Source: Epiperipatus broadwayi (lineage: Eukaryota; Onychophora; Udeonychophora; Euonychophora; Peripatidae). From it: a stretch of 64,000 nucleotides of DNA. Below, piece by piece: positions 48,420 through 60,130 of this stretch (position 1 is its first letter; each line of letters starts with the position of its first letter). The position numbers and the translations under genes are program-made. Under the pieces are notes generated by a model, which was given only the letters and a program-made list of their open reading frames with translations, searched no databases and was not told the origin of the DNA. The stretch lies in assembly GCA_028023455.1 (NCBI GenBank), contig JAQFVV010000143.1:2702001-2766000 (forward strand). Reading direction: 5' to 3'.

Positions 48420-50029
48420 ATGGCTACTGCCCAGTCAAGCGTGAGCGAATTAAGCACCAATACGAAATTAACAACATCGTTAGTTTCAACATCGCCTATT
48501 TCGTATGCAAAAGTACTTAAAAGTAATAGCAATACTACAGCACCAACTCAAATACCGCAGCTTCCGTGAGAACAAACACAAATGATATAAAAAATCTTGA
48601 TCTAAACACTCGAGAGGAAAATCAACCCCCAGCCGCAATCTGGACAAAAGAAACGCTTGAAAATGTGACGGACCGTTTCAGTAATACGGTTGCCTCGAAC
48701 GTTATTTGAAACATTTCGCAGGTTTTTTTCACCAACTTCGTTAGTACTCGCAGTAACCGATAATCAATGCTCATTATATCGTTTCCCAAAAGCTTTATTA
48801 TATGAAGCAATCACGCAAAATGCACTATGGGAAACAATCTCTTGTATCGCCGACCATCCAAATTCTCGATATATAACCATTGATTTTTATACTCAGCAGC
48901 AAAAAGAACGTTTTCAATCCACTATTTTAGCACTTGATAATTACGCACTCGTAATTATAGATGAAAACCGGAAAAATATAATTACTGGAGTGCTTAAAAA
49001 TACTTATCTTAAATACAACGTACAAGATTTTCAAAAAATGATAAACCCGTTTGGAAAAGTAATTGCCCTACAGCCTATATATTTAAAAGACACACCTATA
49101 CCGATATGTAGTAATCGTTTTGAATTTAAAATAAAACTACATAAAAACGTAGACGCCTCAACGATTCCAACACAGATTACAGATCAAGAAGCGACACTCT
49201 CTCTTCACATAAGAGGTCTAAAGCCACATTGTTTTGGCTGTGGACAGAGAGGACACCTAGCAACTCAGTGCGATAACACAAAAAGCAATCACTGTGAACA
49301 AACTAAAACCCTCTCCCCAGAACAACCCAGTGATGAAAATAAAATTTATAATAACACTACATCCATTGGCAACCCAATAATAGAAACCGGAAAAAAACAG
49401 GTTCAAACACCCACAAACAAAAATAATAATGGAGCAGAATTGCCTATCCCAAAGACCAACCAAAAAAATAATAACACAAAAACTAACACAGAAATCCAAG
49501 ATTCAAATGAAAATAATTCTCAAGAAACCACAACACAAAATACAGCAATTACATCACAGGATCAGCATCTCAATAAAACAAAATGTGTACCAAGTAAAAA
49601 TCAACAAACAGAAATAAACACACACAGTTATATAATGAAAATATAAATCCAGATAATATAAAGATACCAATAATAAAAAAAACTACAATTATAAACAAAA
49701 CTGCATCAAACATAATGGATGCAATAGAAGCCCCTCTTCCACCTATTCAAGAGAATACACCAGAGGGAAAAAGAAAGCCAGGTTGTCCACCAAAAAATCA
49801 TGAATCCAAAAAGGCAAAAAAAACAGACCAAAAGCACAACTCATCAGACATATACAATTTAGAAAATGATGAAATAGAAATGGATGTAAGCCAACAACAA
49901 ATGGAAACCTGTTTGGTTTCATCACAAATTGCCTGTATAGAGTCTGCAGCAATATTAAATGAAAGAAAAACTGATAATAAACCCAACAATGTCTTAAATA
50001 TGTATCAGCATCCATCTACTGCAATATAA
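48420..50029 (+). pseudogene. LINE ORF1 protein (zinc knuckle, AT-hook-like tail), frameshifted
   Basis: The start is ATG at 48420 (MATAQSSVSELSTNTK). The frame stops at 48567-48569 and the homology moves to another frame (NTREENQPPAAIWTKETL). It then shifts again near 48690 to a long frame ending at 49646. That frame reads SLYRFPKALLYEAITQ, DFYTQQQKERFQST, then CFGCGQRGHLATQC (a canonical CCHC knuckle, C-x2-C-x4-H-x4-C, about 49230-49275). A polar Asn/Thr-rich linker follows, and after one more shift the piece 49715-50029 contains GKRKPGCPPK, close to an AT-hook (KRGRPPK-type) and possibly DNA-binding. ORF1 proteins package element RNA. Three frameshifts make this copy probably non-functional. 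Confidence 0.8.
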
Positions 50030-50091
50030 ACAAACATTTAGTATTAAAAATAAAATAAAAATCAATACCCTGTTAAAAAATTATTTAAAAC

Positions 50092-53000
50092 ATGAAGATA
50101 AAAATTGGATCTCTCAACATTAGAGGCTTAAATGCCACCAAAAAACTTTTTGATCTCAAAAAATGGTTACATACAACACAACCACACATACTGGGGCTTT
50201 TGGAAACAAAAATATACAGCAGCTCTCAAATTGATCCATCAAAATATTTAGTCAGCCAAGGTTTTTGTGCCTGCTCAAGGCAATCATCATCACCATCAGG
50301 TGGCACAGGCATAATTATTTCCCACAAATGCCCTTTTGATTCTTTTAAAATTATATATATTGACTCTAATCTTATCATATTAACACTCCATCATAAAAAT
50401 ATCACACTTAACCTAGTATTTGTATATATACCACCAGGCCCTGTCATCATCTCCAGAATAATAGCAACAATAAATTCAATGCTTACAGCAACACCAAATC
50501 CCATAATACTCCTGGGAGATTTCAACATGACCTACCAAACTTTTGTCACCAAATGGATCCATCAAATAACAATCCCACTTATGAGTGCTGAGGGTTTTCT
50601 CCCATCAAACTCAATATCTTTTAATAACAATAGATATGTCACTTATTGATTTGTGTTTCTACTCACCAATGTTACATCATTATTTTAATTTTGAACTCTG
50701 TCCATCTATAATCTCAGATCATGCTGCTCAGTTCATCACCCTCGACCTAACAAAAATACAAAATACAACAATAGCCCTCCAAAAGACTATGCGAATACTT
50801 CTTCCAGCACAAACAACTGAATTCTTATATTCAGAAACATATATAATGCTCCAAAAACTTCAAAACATGTCACTCGATCCAGTACAAAAGTATATAGCAT
50901 TCACCAATATACTTTCTTTCAACATCAATCATATTACCTGCAACTCAACACCCCCCACCAGATTATTAGCATTGGCAGATGAATTACATAAGAGAATAAC
51001 CATTTCCAGACCAACTACAGATAATCAAACACAAATTAAAAAACTTACAGAAATGTACAACAATACATGCAATACACTAAAGCAATATGTAGCAATAAAA
51101 AAGAAAAAAATATGCCTTACACAACAACATACTTGGACCAGAGCATACATACAGTGGGCATTGGGATACCCATCCACAGTCAGAGTGCCTATGGCACTTG
51201 AAATAGATGGCTCTATAACAGCTGGACATAACATGATAAACCCAATATATCAACACTTTAAAAAAAAAACTGCAAAAACAGAGAGTGTACATACCAAATG
51301 AAGACATATTTGGAGACCCTGAAACAGACACACCAATAACAACAACTGACATTGCATTTCAACTTGCAACAATAACAAACACATGTCACCCAGGACCACA
51401 AGGAATCCCCCAAATTTGTGTTCAAACATCTTAGTCACTTCACATCAAAATATCTGTGCGATCTAGCCAATTACATATCCCAAAAAATTTACAACATACA
51501 AAGTCTATACCCAATTGCAATGGTTCCATTTAACAAAAAACCAACAGCAATATCATCTTTATCTAATCTACGACCAATTTCAATGGGACCTTTAGGAATA
51601 AAAATTCTTGAAAGAGTGATAAAGGAAAAAATAGAACAACACATACTCCCTGTGTTATCATCAGCACAATATGCCAAAAAAGGATCATCCATTGGCCAGG
51701 GTGCCTTAATGTACAAAACAATTATCGAAGTAGTAAAAAAAAAGAAAGAAATATGCACCAATTATAGTTCAACTAGACATTGAGGCAGCTTTTGACTCAG
51801 TGCCTATAGCCAAATTATTAGACGTGCTGAAAAAAACAACACCACCTCCATCCCTACTATATATAATAGCCAATCTGCTACTCAGCCGTGAAATTCACAT
51901 CACATTGAATGGAAAAAAATCACCAGCCTTCAGACCGAGTCAATCCATCCCACAAGGATCCCCCCCTAAGTGCCTTGCTCTTTACAATATATATAAATCC
52001 TCTATTAATAGAGATACAGAAAAAAATAAAAGGCATTCAAATTCCAAACACTGCTTTAAATATATCATGCATAGCCTATATGGACGATGTAACTGTTTTC
52101 CTCCCCTCTAAAAAGAACCTCCCTATATTACAAGAGATAATCAAGAATTATACCTCAAATTTTAATTTAAAAATTAACACAAATAAAACTGCTGCATGGT
52201 CAATATACACAGGCAAGCACTGTACAGAGATGTTTAATGGTAAACCATCTGCTTTCCTTGGTTTCCCATTCTACCTTGGAACCAATGGAATGAGGCAAAA
52301 AATTCAAAATAAATTAAAAAAAGATGCTGAAAAAATCACAGCCTCACTTGAAAAGTCATACCTGTCAATATATGCAAAGGTAGCACTATTTAATCAACTT
52401 ATAATTACAAAAATTACATACTATACACCTATAATCAAATTTGCAAAAACATTCATATCTAAAATCTCATCAATCTGTAACAAACTAATATGGAAGAGAA
52501 AGACAGTGGCAATATCTTTAAAAAACCTGAGCAGACCACCACATAGCAATGGACTTGGGCTCCATACAATCAATGTTTTTTACACACAGAAATCAGTAAA
52601 TCTAATAACAGCAACTATAAAAAGATTTCCAGACCTGGAGTGTGTAATCAGTATAATACCCACAGACAGACCACCCCCTTCATATGGATATCTATCCACA
52701 CTGATTGAAGAACTCAAGCCAATATACAACAAAATATCACTCAATAATGACAACAAGTATACATACTGGGACATTTACAATATACTACATCCAAACCAGA
52801 CACCCAATCTGCATCCATCAGTTCTTGGAATAGACAACAGGCAACTACTGCAACAATTCAGAAAATGGTCGTTAGAACCAAAATTATTCGATTTTCTACT
52901 TAAGCTTAATCTCAATGCTCTACCCACAACCCATTTCCTTAGATTTCGTAGATTTTATACAAATATAGACCCCATGTGCGGGCTATGTCATAGAGAAGAA

Positions 53001-53330
53001 GAGACACAAGATCATTTTCTTCATTCCTGCAGTGCCCTAGAAACAATACGTCGCACAATGTTTACCACATACAGAAAGGCTATCATTTCAATTGATGAAA
53101 TAATAAATATGTTTAAAAAAGGCAACAACCCTGCTATTCGTGCAGCAACATACAGCCTTTATGCTTACTGGTGCACCAGATGCACTTTTGCACTTGCCAA
53201 TAACCCTCGACACCACCCAGCAACATATTCAATAAAACTAGAACTGTTAAGAAAAAGAGACAGCATCCTAGCTCAACCAGATATATTTGCAGCTACATGG
53301 TCACACTTAAAACAAAGATCCAGTCTATGA
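50092..53330 (+). pseudogene. LINE ORF2 protein (endonuclease-reverse transcriptase), few frameshifts
   Basis: The start is ATG at 50092 (MKIKIGSLNIRGLNATKK). Endonuclease landmarks are LLETKIYSS (catalytic Glu), ILLGDFNM near 50510 (GDxN motif) and ISDHAAQF near 50715 (SDH motif). RT landmarks are LRPISMGPLG near 51570, VQLDIEAAFDSVP near 51765-51805 (motif A), SIPQGSPLSALLF near 51945-51985 (motif B, with one base shift) and YMDDVTVFLP near 52075-52105 (motif C). A C-terminal CGLCHREEETQDHFLHSC (about 52978-53030) is the CCHC-type motif of this clade. TGA is at 53328-53330. Frame breaks occur near 50600, 51300-51420, 51780 and 51970. Apart from these the coding sequence appears complete. 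Confidence 0.85.
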
Positions 53331-54849
53331 AATGTAAAGACCAATAAGATAGATGATGACATTTTCAACATCAGCATTTTTTTCCAACTTTAAAAAAAAT
53401 GCAAACATAAACTGAACTAAATAGAAGACCAAATTTAAAAACAAGAAGAAAATAAAAGTATGCAGAAAAGATAAAGACTTATATACTGAAAGTTGTAATT
53501 TTGTTTTTCATTTGTAAAAATCAATATATGACTCTGTAACTTTTTAGACTCAATAAAGTTTTGCTTTGAAACATAAAAATTATCAATTAGTTTTTTGCAA
53601 ATAAAACGATAAGAAAGTACTAAAAAAAATTGACTAAAATAAAAATTTAAAAAATAAATACTATCTCTTTGATAGTTATAATTTACCTTTCTCTAGTTTC
53701 AATACATTATTAATCTCCCCTTATACCCCCGTGCAATTCATATTTATAGTCTGTAAGAATATCTATTCCTATTGGTTAATTCTTACTTTAGCTTGAGAAC
53801 AAATTTACATATTTTTAGTTTATAGTAGAATTGAATTTCAAAATTAGAAATTATGATGTAATAAAATTTAAAAAATATTATTTAAAATACCACTTTTAAT
53901 TCAATTATAACTTTATTTAAATTATTTAATCTTTTAAAATAACTTTTAAAATAACATTTAATAACTTATTCCATTTCTTAATATTCAATTTATCTATTTT
54001 TATTTAAATAAAATATTTAATTTTTATATTATGAATGTATTCATCTTTATTACATCATTTAAGCATGTTATACGATAGTTAATTTAATGTTTAATACTAT
54101 TTACTTTTATGATAGGCAACAATTCCATCCAATTCTATACTGCAATTTCAAAATATTTTAAACTTTATTATTAACTCAAACAAGCGTGTGTGAGAATGTA
54201 TGTAATATACAAGTCACATGATTAATAACTTTGACAGACGATTTTCAATCTATTTCTCTGCCTAGACTAATAAAATTGATACACTTATTATATTATATAA
54301 AATAATTATGAAATTTGGAAGAACAATTTAGAAAATATAGAATTAAATACAATTCTCACCATCATAAAGTTTATTTTTAAAATATACTATATTAATTTTG
54401 ACTATTAAATATGATTATAAATTTAAACATAGCATTTATTAACTATAAGTTTTAAACTATTAAAATCGAATTTTTAAATATACTTTTAATTATTTATAGC
54501 TGTGTTATTTAATATGGCCAGCTTTTACAACCATATGCAACAATATTTAAAGCTTTGCATAACTATTTTTAAATGATTTTATTCTCTTTAGCTTCAAATT
54601 GTACTTTAAAGATATAATTGACTTAATACAATTACCATATTAAAAGAACATATTCTAAATTTAAAATTTTTTAGTAATTGACTGTTATGAACTATTACCG
54701 ACCTATAGAAAAGGGCACAATATATATATAACCATTAGAAAACAGTGAACATTCAAACAATCCCAATATAAATAACAATCAAGAATTTCAAACTGTTGTC
54801 AAGGCATTTAGCAATAATTATATATAATACAAATAAATTGTCTATTAAT

Positions 54850-55285
54850 TAAAAATATTGTAATGACAATAAGAATAATAAATATAATGGTGATTAATTA
54901 TTATACACAGCCTGTCAATCCACAGAAGTACTTTCGGTTAATTACTTAACCCTCTTCAAAATGTAAATATAAGTTTATGTTTGATCTTAAAAATGTTAAG
55001 ATTCTCCATGAAGAGAGAAACCACAATAAAAAAAAATTAAGGAGGCAATTTTCATAAATAAAAATAAAATGAATATAATTAATAGACTAACCATTTTAAT
55101 GTTAAAATTCAAGAATCCTAGAATTTGAGTTGATGACATTTGTTTCCGGTATGTTTTTTGAATGTAACGACAGTTGAAGAGGGTTAAGTAATTAACTGAA
55201 AGTACTTCTGCAAACTGAAAGACTGTGTATAATAGTTAATCACCATTATATTTATTATTCTTATTGCTATGATATATAATATACA
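54850..55285. repeat. Foldback repeat (FB-D), arms of about 130 bp
   Basis: GCAATAAGAATAATAAATATAATGGTGATTAA, then TTATACACAG, GAAGTACTTTC and TTAATTACTTAACCCTCTTCAA run inward from both ends: the left arm at 54857-54980 and the inverted right arm at 55175-55280. A spacer of about 190 bp of simple AT-rich sequence lies between. No coding sequence is seen. Confidence 0.8.
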
Positions 55286-55529
55286 ATGGCAATATAAAAA
55301 ATATCTAAAAAACAGTGATAACTTCTCTAATATGCAACAATGATATAAATTCTGAATCAAATGTTCACACACAAAAAAAAATGTATCAAAGAAGATACTT
55401 TCAAAGATTACAAATTAAATTATAATATTTATTTTTTCAGATTATTTTTAGTAATATTAAAAGCAAGCAATAATAAAATAAAATATCACTTGATTTTCTC
55501 TGATTACATTTTAAATATATATTTTAGGA

Positions 55530-56456
55530 ATGGTTCTTTTCACTCTAGTCCAAAGATATTCAAGTAAGATTTGCAATGGGTATAACCACATCCCCAAAAT
55601 AGTTTATGACTTATACTTTTCATCAGTAAGAACTTATGAATTTAATAAATCTAACATCAAGCAACCATCTTTTACTTCTTTTATAATATCAAGGTAATAG
55701 TCTGAAATTCAAACCCACTTTAGGAATTTAAAACTCAAGCCAATTTGCTTTGTACTTATACAGATCTAACATTATTTATATATTAATACTATCATCTGCC
55801 AACCATTGATTACTCAAGCTGTATTTTTATATTTGATTATTTCCATCATCTAATATGTGTGTTGAATGTCTTTAGAAAAGTTTAATTTTAATTAAATATT
55901 CCAAATGCATTCAACTGTTAGTAATATCACAGCAAACAGGTTAGTATATGCACAAGGTTTCTCCTCTCTTCTTTAGTTGTCACTGGCCTGACCAGTGACA
56001 GTACTAGCATGGGATTCGAACCTGGGTCCTTAGATTCTTGATTATTGAATTTTAAGATAACGCTCTAACCAACTGAGCCATCCTGCCAAAGGCTCAGTTG
56101 GTTAAAGTGTTACCTTAAAATTCAATAATCAAGAATCTAAGGAACCAGGTTCGAATCCCATGCTAGTATTGTCACTGGTCAGGCCAGCAACACCTGAAAA
56201 AGAAAGGAAAAAAATACCTCTCGAGACATTGTGCATATACTAACCTGTTTGCTGTGATATTACTAACAGTTAAATGCATTTGGAATATTTAACTAAAATT
56301 AAACTTTTCTAAAGACATTCAACACACATATTAGATGATGGAAATAGTCCAATATAAAAATAGAGCTAGAACACCATCACCACAAACCTTCAGGAAAACA
56401 TTGACTACTCAAGTTTATAAAAGATGGCACTGGACTAGAATGAAAAGAACTGCTTC
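55530..56456. repeat. Foldback family FB-C, composite copy with central tRNA-like pair, abutting a BBS4 exon
   Basis: The outer ends TTCTTTTCA(C/T)TCTAGTCCA (left, about 55535) and the complement of TGGACTAGAATGAAAAGAA (right, about 56434) are inverted copies. An inner, better preserved inverted repeat runs from about 55830 to 56365. It shares ATCTAATATGTGTGTTGAATG, GTCTTTAGAAAAGTTTAATTTT and TTAGTAATATCACAGCAAACAGG. Two tRNA-like sequences point away from each other at its centre. The right end stops about 30 bp from the splice donor of the BBS4 exon at 56486. The left arm has a damaged CTGATGA at 55626-55620 (- strand) without GAAA. Confidence 0.8.
55999..56168. ncRNA. Head-to-head pair of tRNA-like (Pol III promoter) sequences
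   Basis: On the - strand from about 56083 and on the + strand from about 56090 there is a perfect-looking A box (TGGCTCAGTTGGTTAGAGCG or close to it). About 40 nt later comes a perfect B box (GGTTCGAATCC) at 56148-56158, mirrored near 56012-56022. The region between the boxes (TTAAAATTCAATAATCAAGAATC) does not fold into a normal anticodon arm, so these are tRNA-derived SINE heads rather than tRNA genes. The two are about 95 percent identical by eye and only a few bases apart. Confidence 0.7.
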
Positions 56457-56485
56457 TATAAATATAAAATAAAATAAAAAGTTAC

Positions 56486-56627
56486 CTCAACATCAATTAA
56501 ATTAGCTGCAGTAACTCTAATTTTTTCTAACCGGGTTTCATAAATACTTAATTGTTTACTAGCTCCTTTACGATCTCCTGCATTATATAAAAATATTGCA
56601 TAATTAAGGTTTAAAAGTGGATCCCGT
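56486..56627 (-). CDS. BBS4: BBS4, penultimate exon (last TPR repeat)
   Basis: After the acceptor GTTTCAG the first base completes a Gln codon opened in the exon at 58889. The exon then reads RDPLLNLNYAIFLYNAGDR and KGASKQLSIYETRLEKI, ending in DVE at the donor GAG|GTAAC. This corresponds to the (D/N)PL(V/L)NLNYA(V/I)(L/F)LYN segment of the last TPR-type helix pair of BBS4. It has 142 bases, phase 2 in and phase 0 out. A foldback element ends about 30 bp downstream of the donor. Confidence 0.93.
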
Positions 56628-57143
56628 CTGAAACAGAAAAAGTAAAAAATGAAAAAATTTTTGAGCAAAATTATTTTTCTAAAATAATGTTTAGTTATAA
56701 CTTATTAAGCAAAAATAATTATGATTAAATGAGCCAAATCAAACAAATCCAATGACTGCAATAAATATATTTCCATGTTTTTCATTTGAGTTCTTTTTGG
56801 TAAAAATAAAAACATTTTATCTCAAACAATAATATAAAATAATTATGACAGTTATGAATGAATCATGCAATGTTTAGTGTCAAACAAGGATTAAGAACTA
56901 AACTTAGACTTTTTTAAATTAAGTATTAAAACAAAAAAAAACTGATCCATGAATAAATATGTACTTACAAACATTAAAATCGTGAATTCAAAAAAATGTA
57001 TTAATTATAAACTGAAAAAATCCACCATGTCTTCTTTTCCTCAATTTTAATCTTATTCCTCATAACAAAATGGCAATTTCTCATGTATGATTAATTTATT
57101 TTTTCAGTTGCTTATAATTATGAGTTTTTTAAGTCTAAAAAAA

Positions 57144-57224
57144 TTAGTACTTTTCTAATTCTTGTCTTTTACCAGCTTGACAAAGCAAAGCAGATAACGG
57201 CTTTTCTACTCTTGCATCGTAGAT
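57144..57224 (-). other. Unexplained coding-like stretch in a BBS4 intron
   Basis: After a plausible acceptor (TTGTTTTGCCAG) the - strand reads IYDARVEKPLSALLCQAGK, then RQELEKY and a stop. The composition is unusually protein-like and less AT-rich than its surroundings. The phase does not fit the upstream BBS4 exon: joining to 58889 gives a stop after six codons. I do not recognise it. It could be a transposon remnant. Confidence 0.25.
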
Positions 57225-58888
57225 CTGGCAAAACAACAGAATAATGATGATCCTTTTAATAACAGCATATGAAAAATGATGAAAGCAGAATCACAACTGA
57301 AGAATAATGGCAGAATAATCCTCTGAATAAATTGTAAGCACTATTTATACTTGCTGGAGTTAGCTTATTTGGATCCTTTGATCTATTGACTATAGATAAC
57401 TGCAGAGAATCCACTGTGGTCTGTGGCTATTTGCCCAATATCATATTTGCAAGTTCTTATCTTTGAGCAGAAATAACAGCTTTTTTAATTAAATCATGTC
57501 AATCTTTTATCTCGTTAATATAATCTATTGATCTGTTTACAAGCATTTTAATTAATGTCATTTCCATTTTTAATTATTGTTAAAAGAAAACACCTTCTGC
57601 TTTTAACCTACTTTTAAACTAAATTTAGAATTAATTAACTTTTATAACTTTTTAGAAAATAGTTTATTTAATTTGATTCAACAAAATAACTTTATAATTA
57701 TTATACTATACATTTATATATGCATAAAATATTTATATAACTTTCATTTATTAAAATTATTTAAAAACTTATAAATTTAAAACTTTTTCATGTTTTCTAA
57801 TTTATGAACATGAAGTACATATATGAAAGCAAATATATAGTTTCAATATATTATTCTATAATAATTCAAATCTTCAAAAATTATTTTAAAATAATTTAAT
57901 TATTACATAACAAATATAGTACATCTCTACATACATTTACTATCTATATCATATATTTATATAATTAATTATTTCTTTTTATCATAATTTTCAATTATTT
58001 AATTAATTAATGTTTTACTTTTATTCTTATTTTATATCTATATTTATTCTTTTTTTTTTTGGAAATTTATCAAACGTTTTTCTTTTTGTTACACAAAAGA
58101 ATGATGAAAGGTATTTTTAAATATATATAATAAAAAAATGAGTTAAATATATTTTGCTATGATAATAAAATATAATAATAATAAATATAAATAAAATATA
58201 ATAATAAATATGAATATTTGATATTCAAACTATAATAATAAAAATTAAAATAAAGTACTTAGAAAATTATAATTAAATTTTAACTAGCATTCCAAAGCAA
58301 ATATTATGAGGAATAAGATGCTTAAAGAACTGAGAATAGTTATTCTATTAGTAGTTTAGATTGTCATATAGAGAAAATTAAAAATCTAATGAAATTTTCA
58401 CAGACAGATAAAATCTTATCAAAAAAATAATTATTTATGAAGTTTAAATGCACTTTAATTGGAAAAATAGCATAGATAATTTCAAAGCATTATAACCATT
58501 TAAGATTAAAAGATATTTTTCTGGATTGTTCTCTTGATTGATGGACCAAGAATAAATTTATAGTAAAAGGATGGAATGGAGTGTTTTGGAATGAACTTTC
58601 CTTTCAGGATGTTCCAGTTTTTTCTCATGACATTATATCTAAGCGAATTTGAATAAAAAGGAGATTGCTAGTGGACGAGAAATAATATACATTGTTAATT
58701 TTTTTTACTATAATTTCAATTCTGAACAAATAACTCAGCACTATTTTTTGAAATATAAATCTCTAAATTATTTTTAATTTCTTGTCAGAATAATATAAAA
58801 TAATTTATAAATATATTTTTTTATAAAAAAGCAAAATTAATAAATCACATTTTTTTAATCCAGACATCTGTAATAAATCACTACTCAC

Positions 58889-58958
58889 TGTTCCAAAGTC
58901 ACTGCTTGCTCATATGCTCTCTTAGCATTATCAGGATCTTCTAAATGAGACAGAGCAA
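58889..58958 (-). CDS. BBS4: BBS4 internal exon (TPR)
   Basis: The exon is 70 bases long after the acceptor TTCTTATAG. With one base from the previous exon it reads IALSHLEDPDNAKRAYEQ, AVTLE, then a split Gln codon. This matches the (A/V)ALTNLED.(E/D)NAKRAY..AV.L segment of BBS4. The donor is CA|GTGAGT. It is phase 1 in and phase 2 out, consistent with both neighbours. Confidence 0.93.
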
Positions 58959-59041
58959 CTATAAGAAAAAAAAGTAGTTATTACAATTAAAATAAAATTA
59001 TAAAATGAAAATGACTTGAGATAATGTACCAAAACAATTAC

Positions 59042-59213
59042 TTGCTAAAAGCATAAAAAACTGTCCAATCTTTGGTTTTAGATTGATAGCTGCACTGAGA
59101 AAATGAAAAGCTGATGCGTATTGTTGCATAGTTAGATGAACAAGGCCAAGATTGTATAAAATCTTCCATTCAAATGGAGCCAGATAATTGGCTCTTTTAA
59201 GACAACTAATTGC
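59042..59213 (-). CDS. BBS4: BBS4 internal exon (TPR)
   Basis: After the acceptor TATTTTCAG the exon reads [50 protein letters not shown] and FFMLLA. This is close to identical to the vertebrate BBS4 TPR region in this stretch. It has 172 bases, phase 0 in and phase 1 out, with donor CAA|GTAATT. Confidence 0.95.
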
Positions 59214-59464
59214 CTGAAAATAGAAAGGTTATTTGAAATATTACATTTTTAATATAACAAAATATTTCATTTTAAAAACTTAGAAATTCTCAACATTATG
59301 TTCAGAATTATAATTAAATATTAATTAACATATTTTAACGATAACATTTTAAAAATTTTTATTGCAGGAGTTTCAAAGGAAGATTCTTCTGGCAAGTCTT
59401 TCACTTCGGATTAAAATATTTAATCATTAATAGACATCAAAATATATTATAAAAGCTTACGATT

Positions 59465-60130
59465 ATAATAAAAAATTAAACAAATCCAATGTTCTTACTA
59501 CTGTTACAATGCTTATATTGGATGTGGTATTTATTTATGTACTGCATATAAATGGAGCATAATATATACAAGTATAGTATAATTGATGAATATATATATT
59601 TGGTATGTATACATACATATCTACATATAGAATAAGATAAAAAAAAATAAACCAATTTATAAGAGATATAATGTTGTTTGTTTAAATGATCAACTATTTG
59701 TGTATTCATATATATGTATATCTTATAGTTCTGAAGAAGATTGCTCATCAATCAAAACTGTAAATTTGAGGACTATAATAAGAAATTAAGCAAATTCACC
59801 TTTCTTATTACTGTTACAATGCTTATATTGAATGTGGTATTTTTTTATAAATAGGGCATAATATATGTATATATAGTATAACTGATGAATATATATATTT
59901 GGTATGTATAACATATATATCTACATATGGAATAAGATATGAAAATGAGTCAATTTATAAGGAGATATAATTTTAAGTTATTTGTTTAAATAATCAATTA
60001 TTTATATATGTCTTATAGCTTTGAAGAAGATTGCTGGTCAATCGAAACTGTAAAGTTGATCAATTTAAATAAAATAAGCATTGTAATGATAATAAGAAAG
60101 ATGGATTTGTTTAATTTTTTATAATTTTAT
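59465..60130. repeat. Direct dimer of a roughly 300 bp unit with hammerhead-like motifs
   Basis: Two head-to-tail units start with TACTGTTACAATGCTTATATT-type sequence at about 59500 and about 59811. They share GTATAGTATAA.TGATGAATATATATATTTGGTATGTATA and, near the end of each, an AGAAGATTGCT...CAATC hairpin. The array ends with an inverted copy of its own beginning (AATAAGCATTGTAATGATAATAAG, 60074-60097, and on to about 60130), so it is also bounded by inverted repeats. It lies in the BBS4 intron between 59213 and 62372. Confidence 0.75.
60021..60047 (+). ncRNA. Hammerhead-like hairpin, second unit of the direct dimer
   Basis: TTGAAGA (60021-60027), one extra A, a 5 bp stem GATTG (60029-60033) with CAATC (60039-60043) and loop CTGGT, then GAAA (60044-60047). 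The first unit (59731-59757) has the reverse damage: CTGAAGA is intact, the same stem is present with loop CTCAT, but GAAA reads AAAA. The ancestral unit probably had CTGAAGA and GAAA together. The extra A before stem II departs from the canonical core. Confidence 0.4.

Larger units (their letters stand above)
48420..53577 (+). mobile_element. Near full-length non-LTR (LINE) retrotransposon with ORF1 and ORF2
   Basis: A two-ORF element on the + strand, antisense to BBS4. ORF1 carries a zinc knuckle and a basic AT-hook-like tail; ORF2 has an endonuclease, RT and C-terminal cysteine motif. The 3' end has AATAAAG about 20 bp before an A-rich end at about 53577. The 5' UTR start is not resolved (possibly near 48180). 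It has only a handful of frameshifts, so it is much younger than the relative at 11720-17980. The coding strand is noticeably richer in C and less AT-rich than the flanking intron. Confidence 0.9.
29590..56485 (-). other. BBS4: 26.9 kb last intron of BBS4
   Basis: The intron lies between the acceptor at 29590 and the donor GAG|GTAAC at 56486/56485. Both sides are phase 0. It contains the features listed individually. Stretches with no recognised content beyond AT-rich sequence, TA/CA microsatellites and poly(A/T) are about 29600-30900, 31000-31700, 32830-34800, 36030-37430, 38210-39190, 40880-42050, 42560-44160, 44240-48180 and 53590-54840. Confidence 0.75.

Noticed and set aside
49257-51438. 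Antisense open frames across the LINE at 48420-53577
   Set aside because: They are shadows of the ORF1 and ORF2 coding sequence and have no protein-like pattern.
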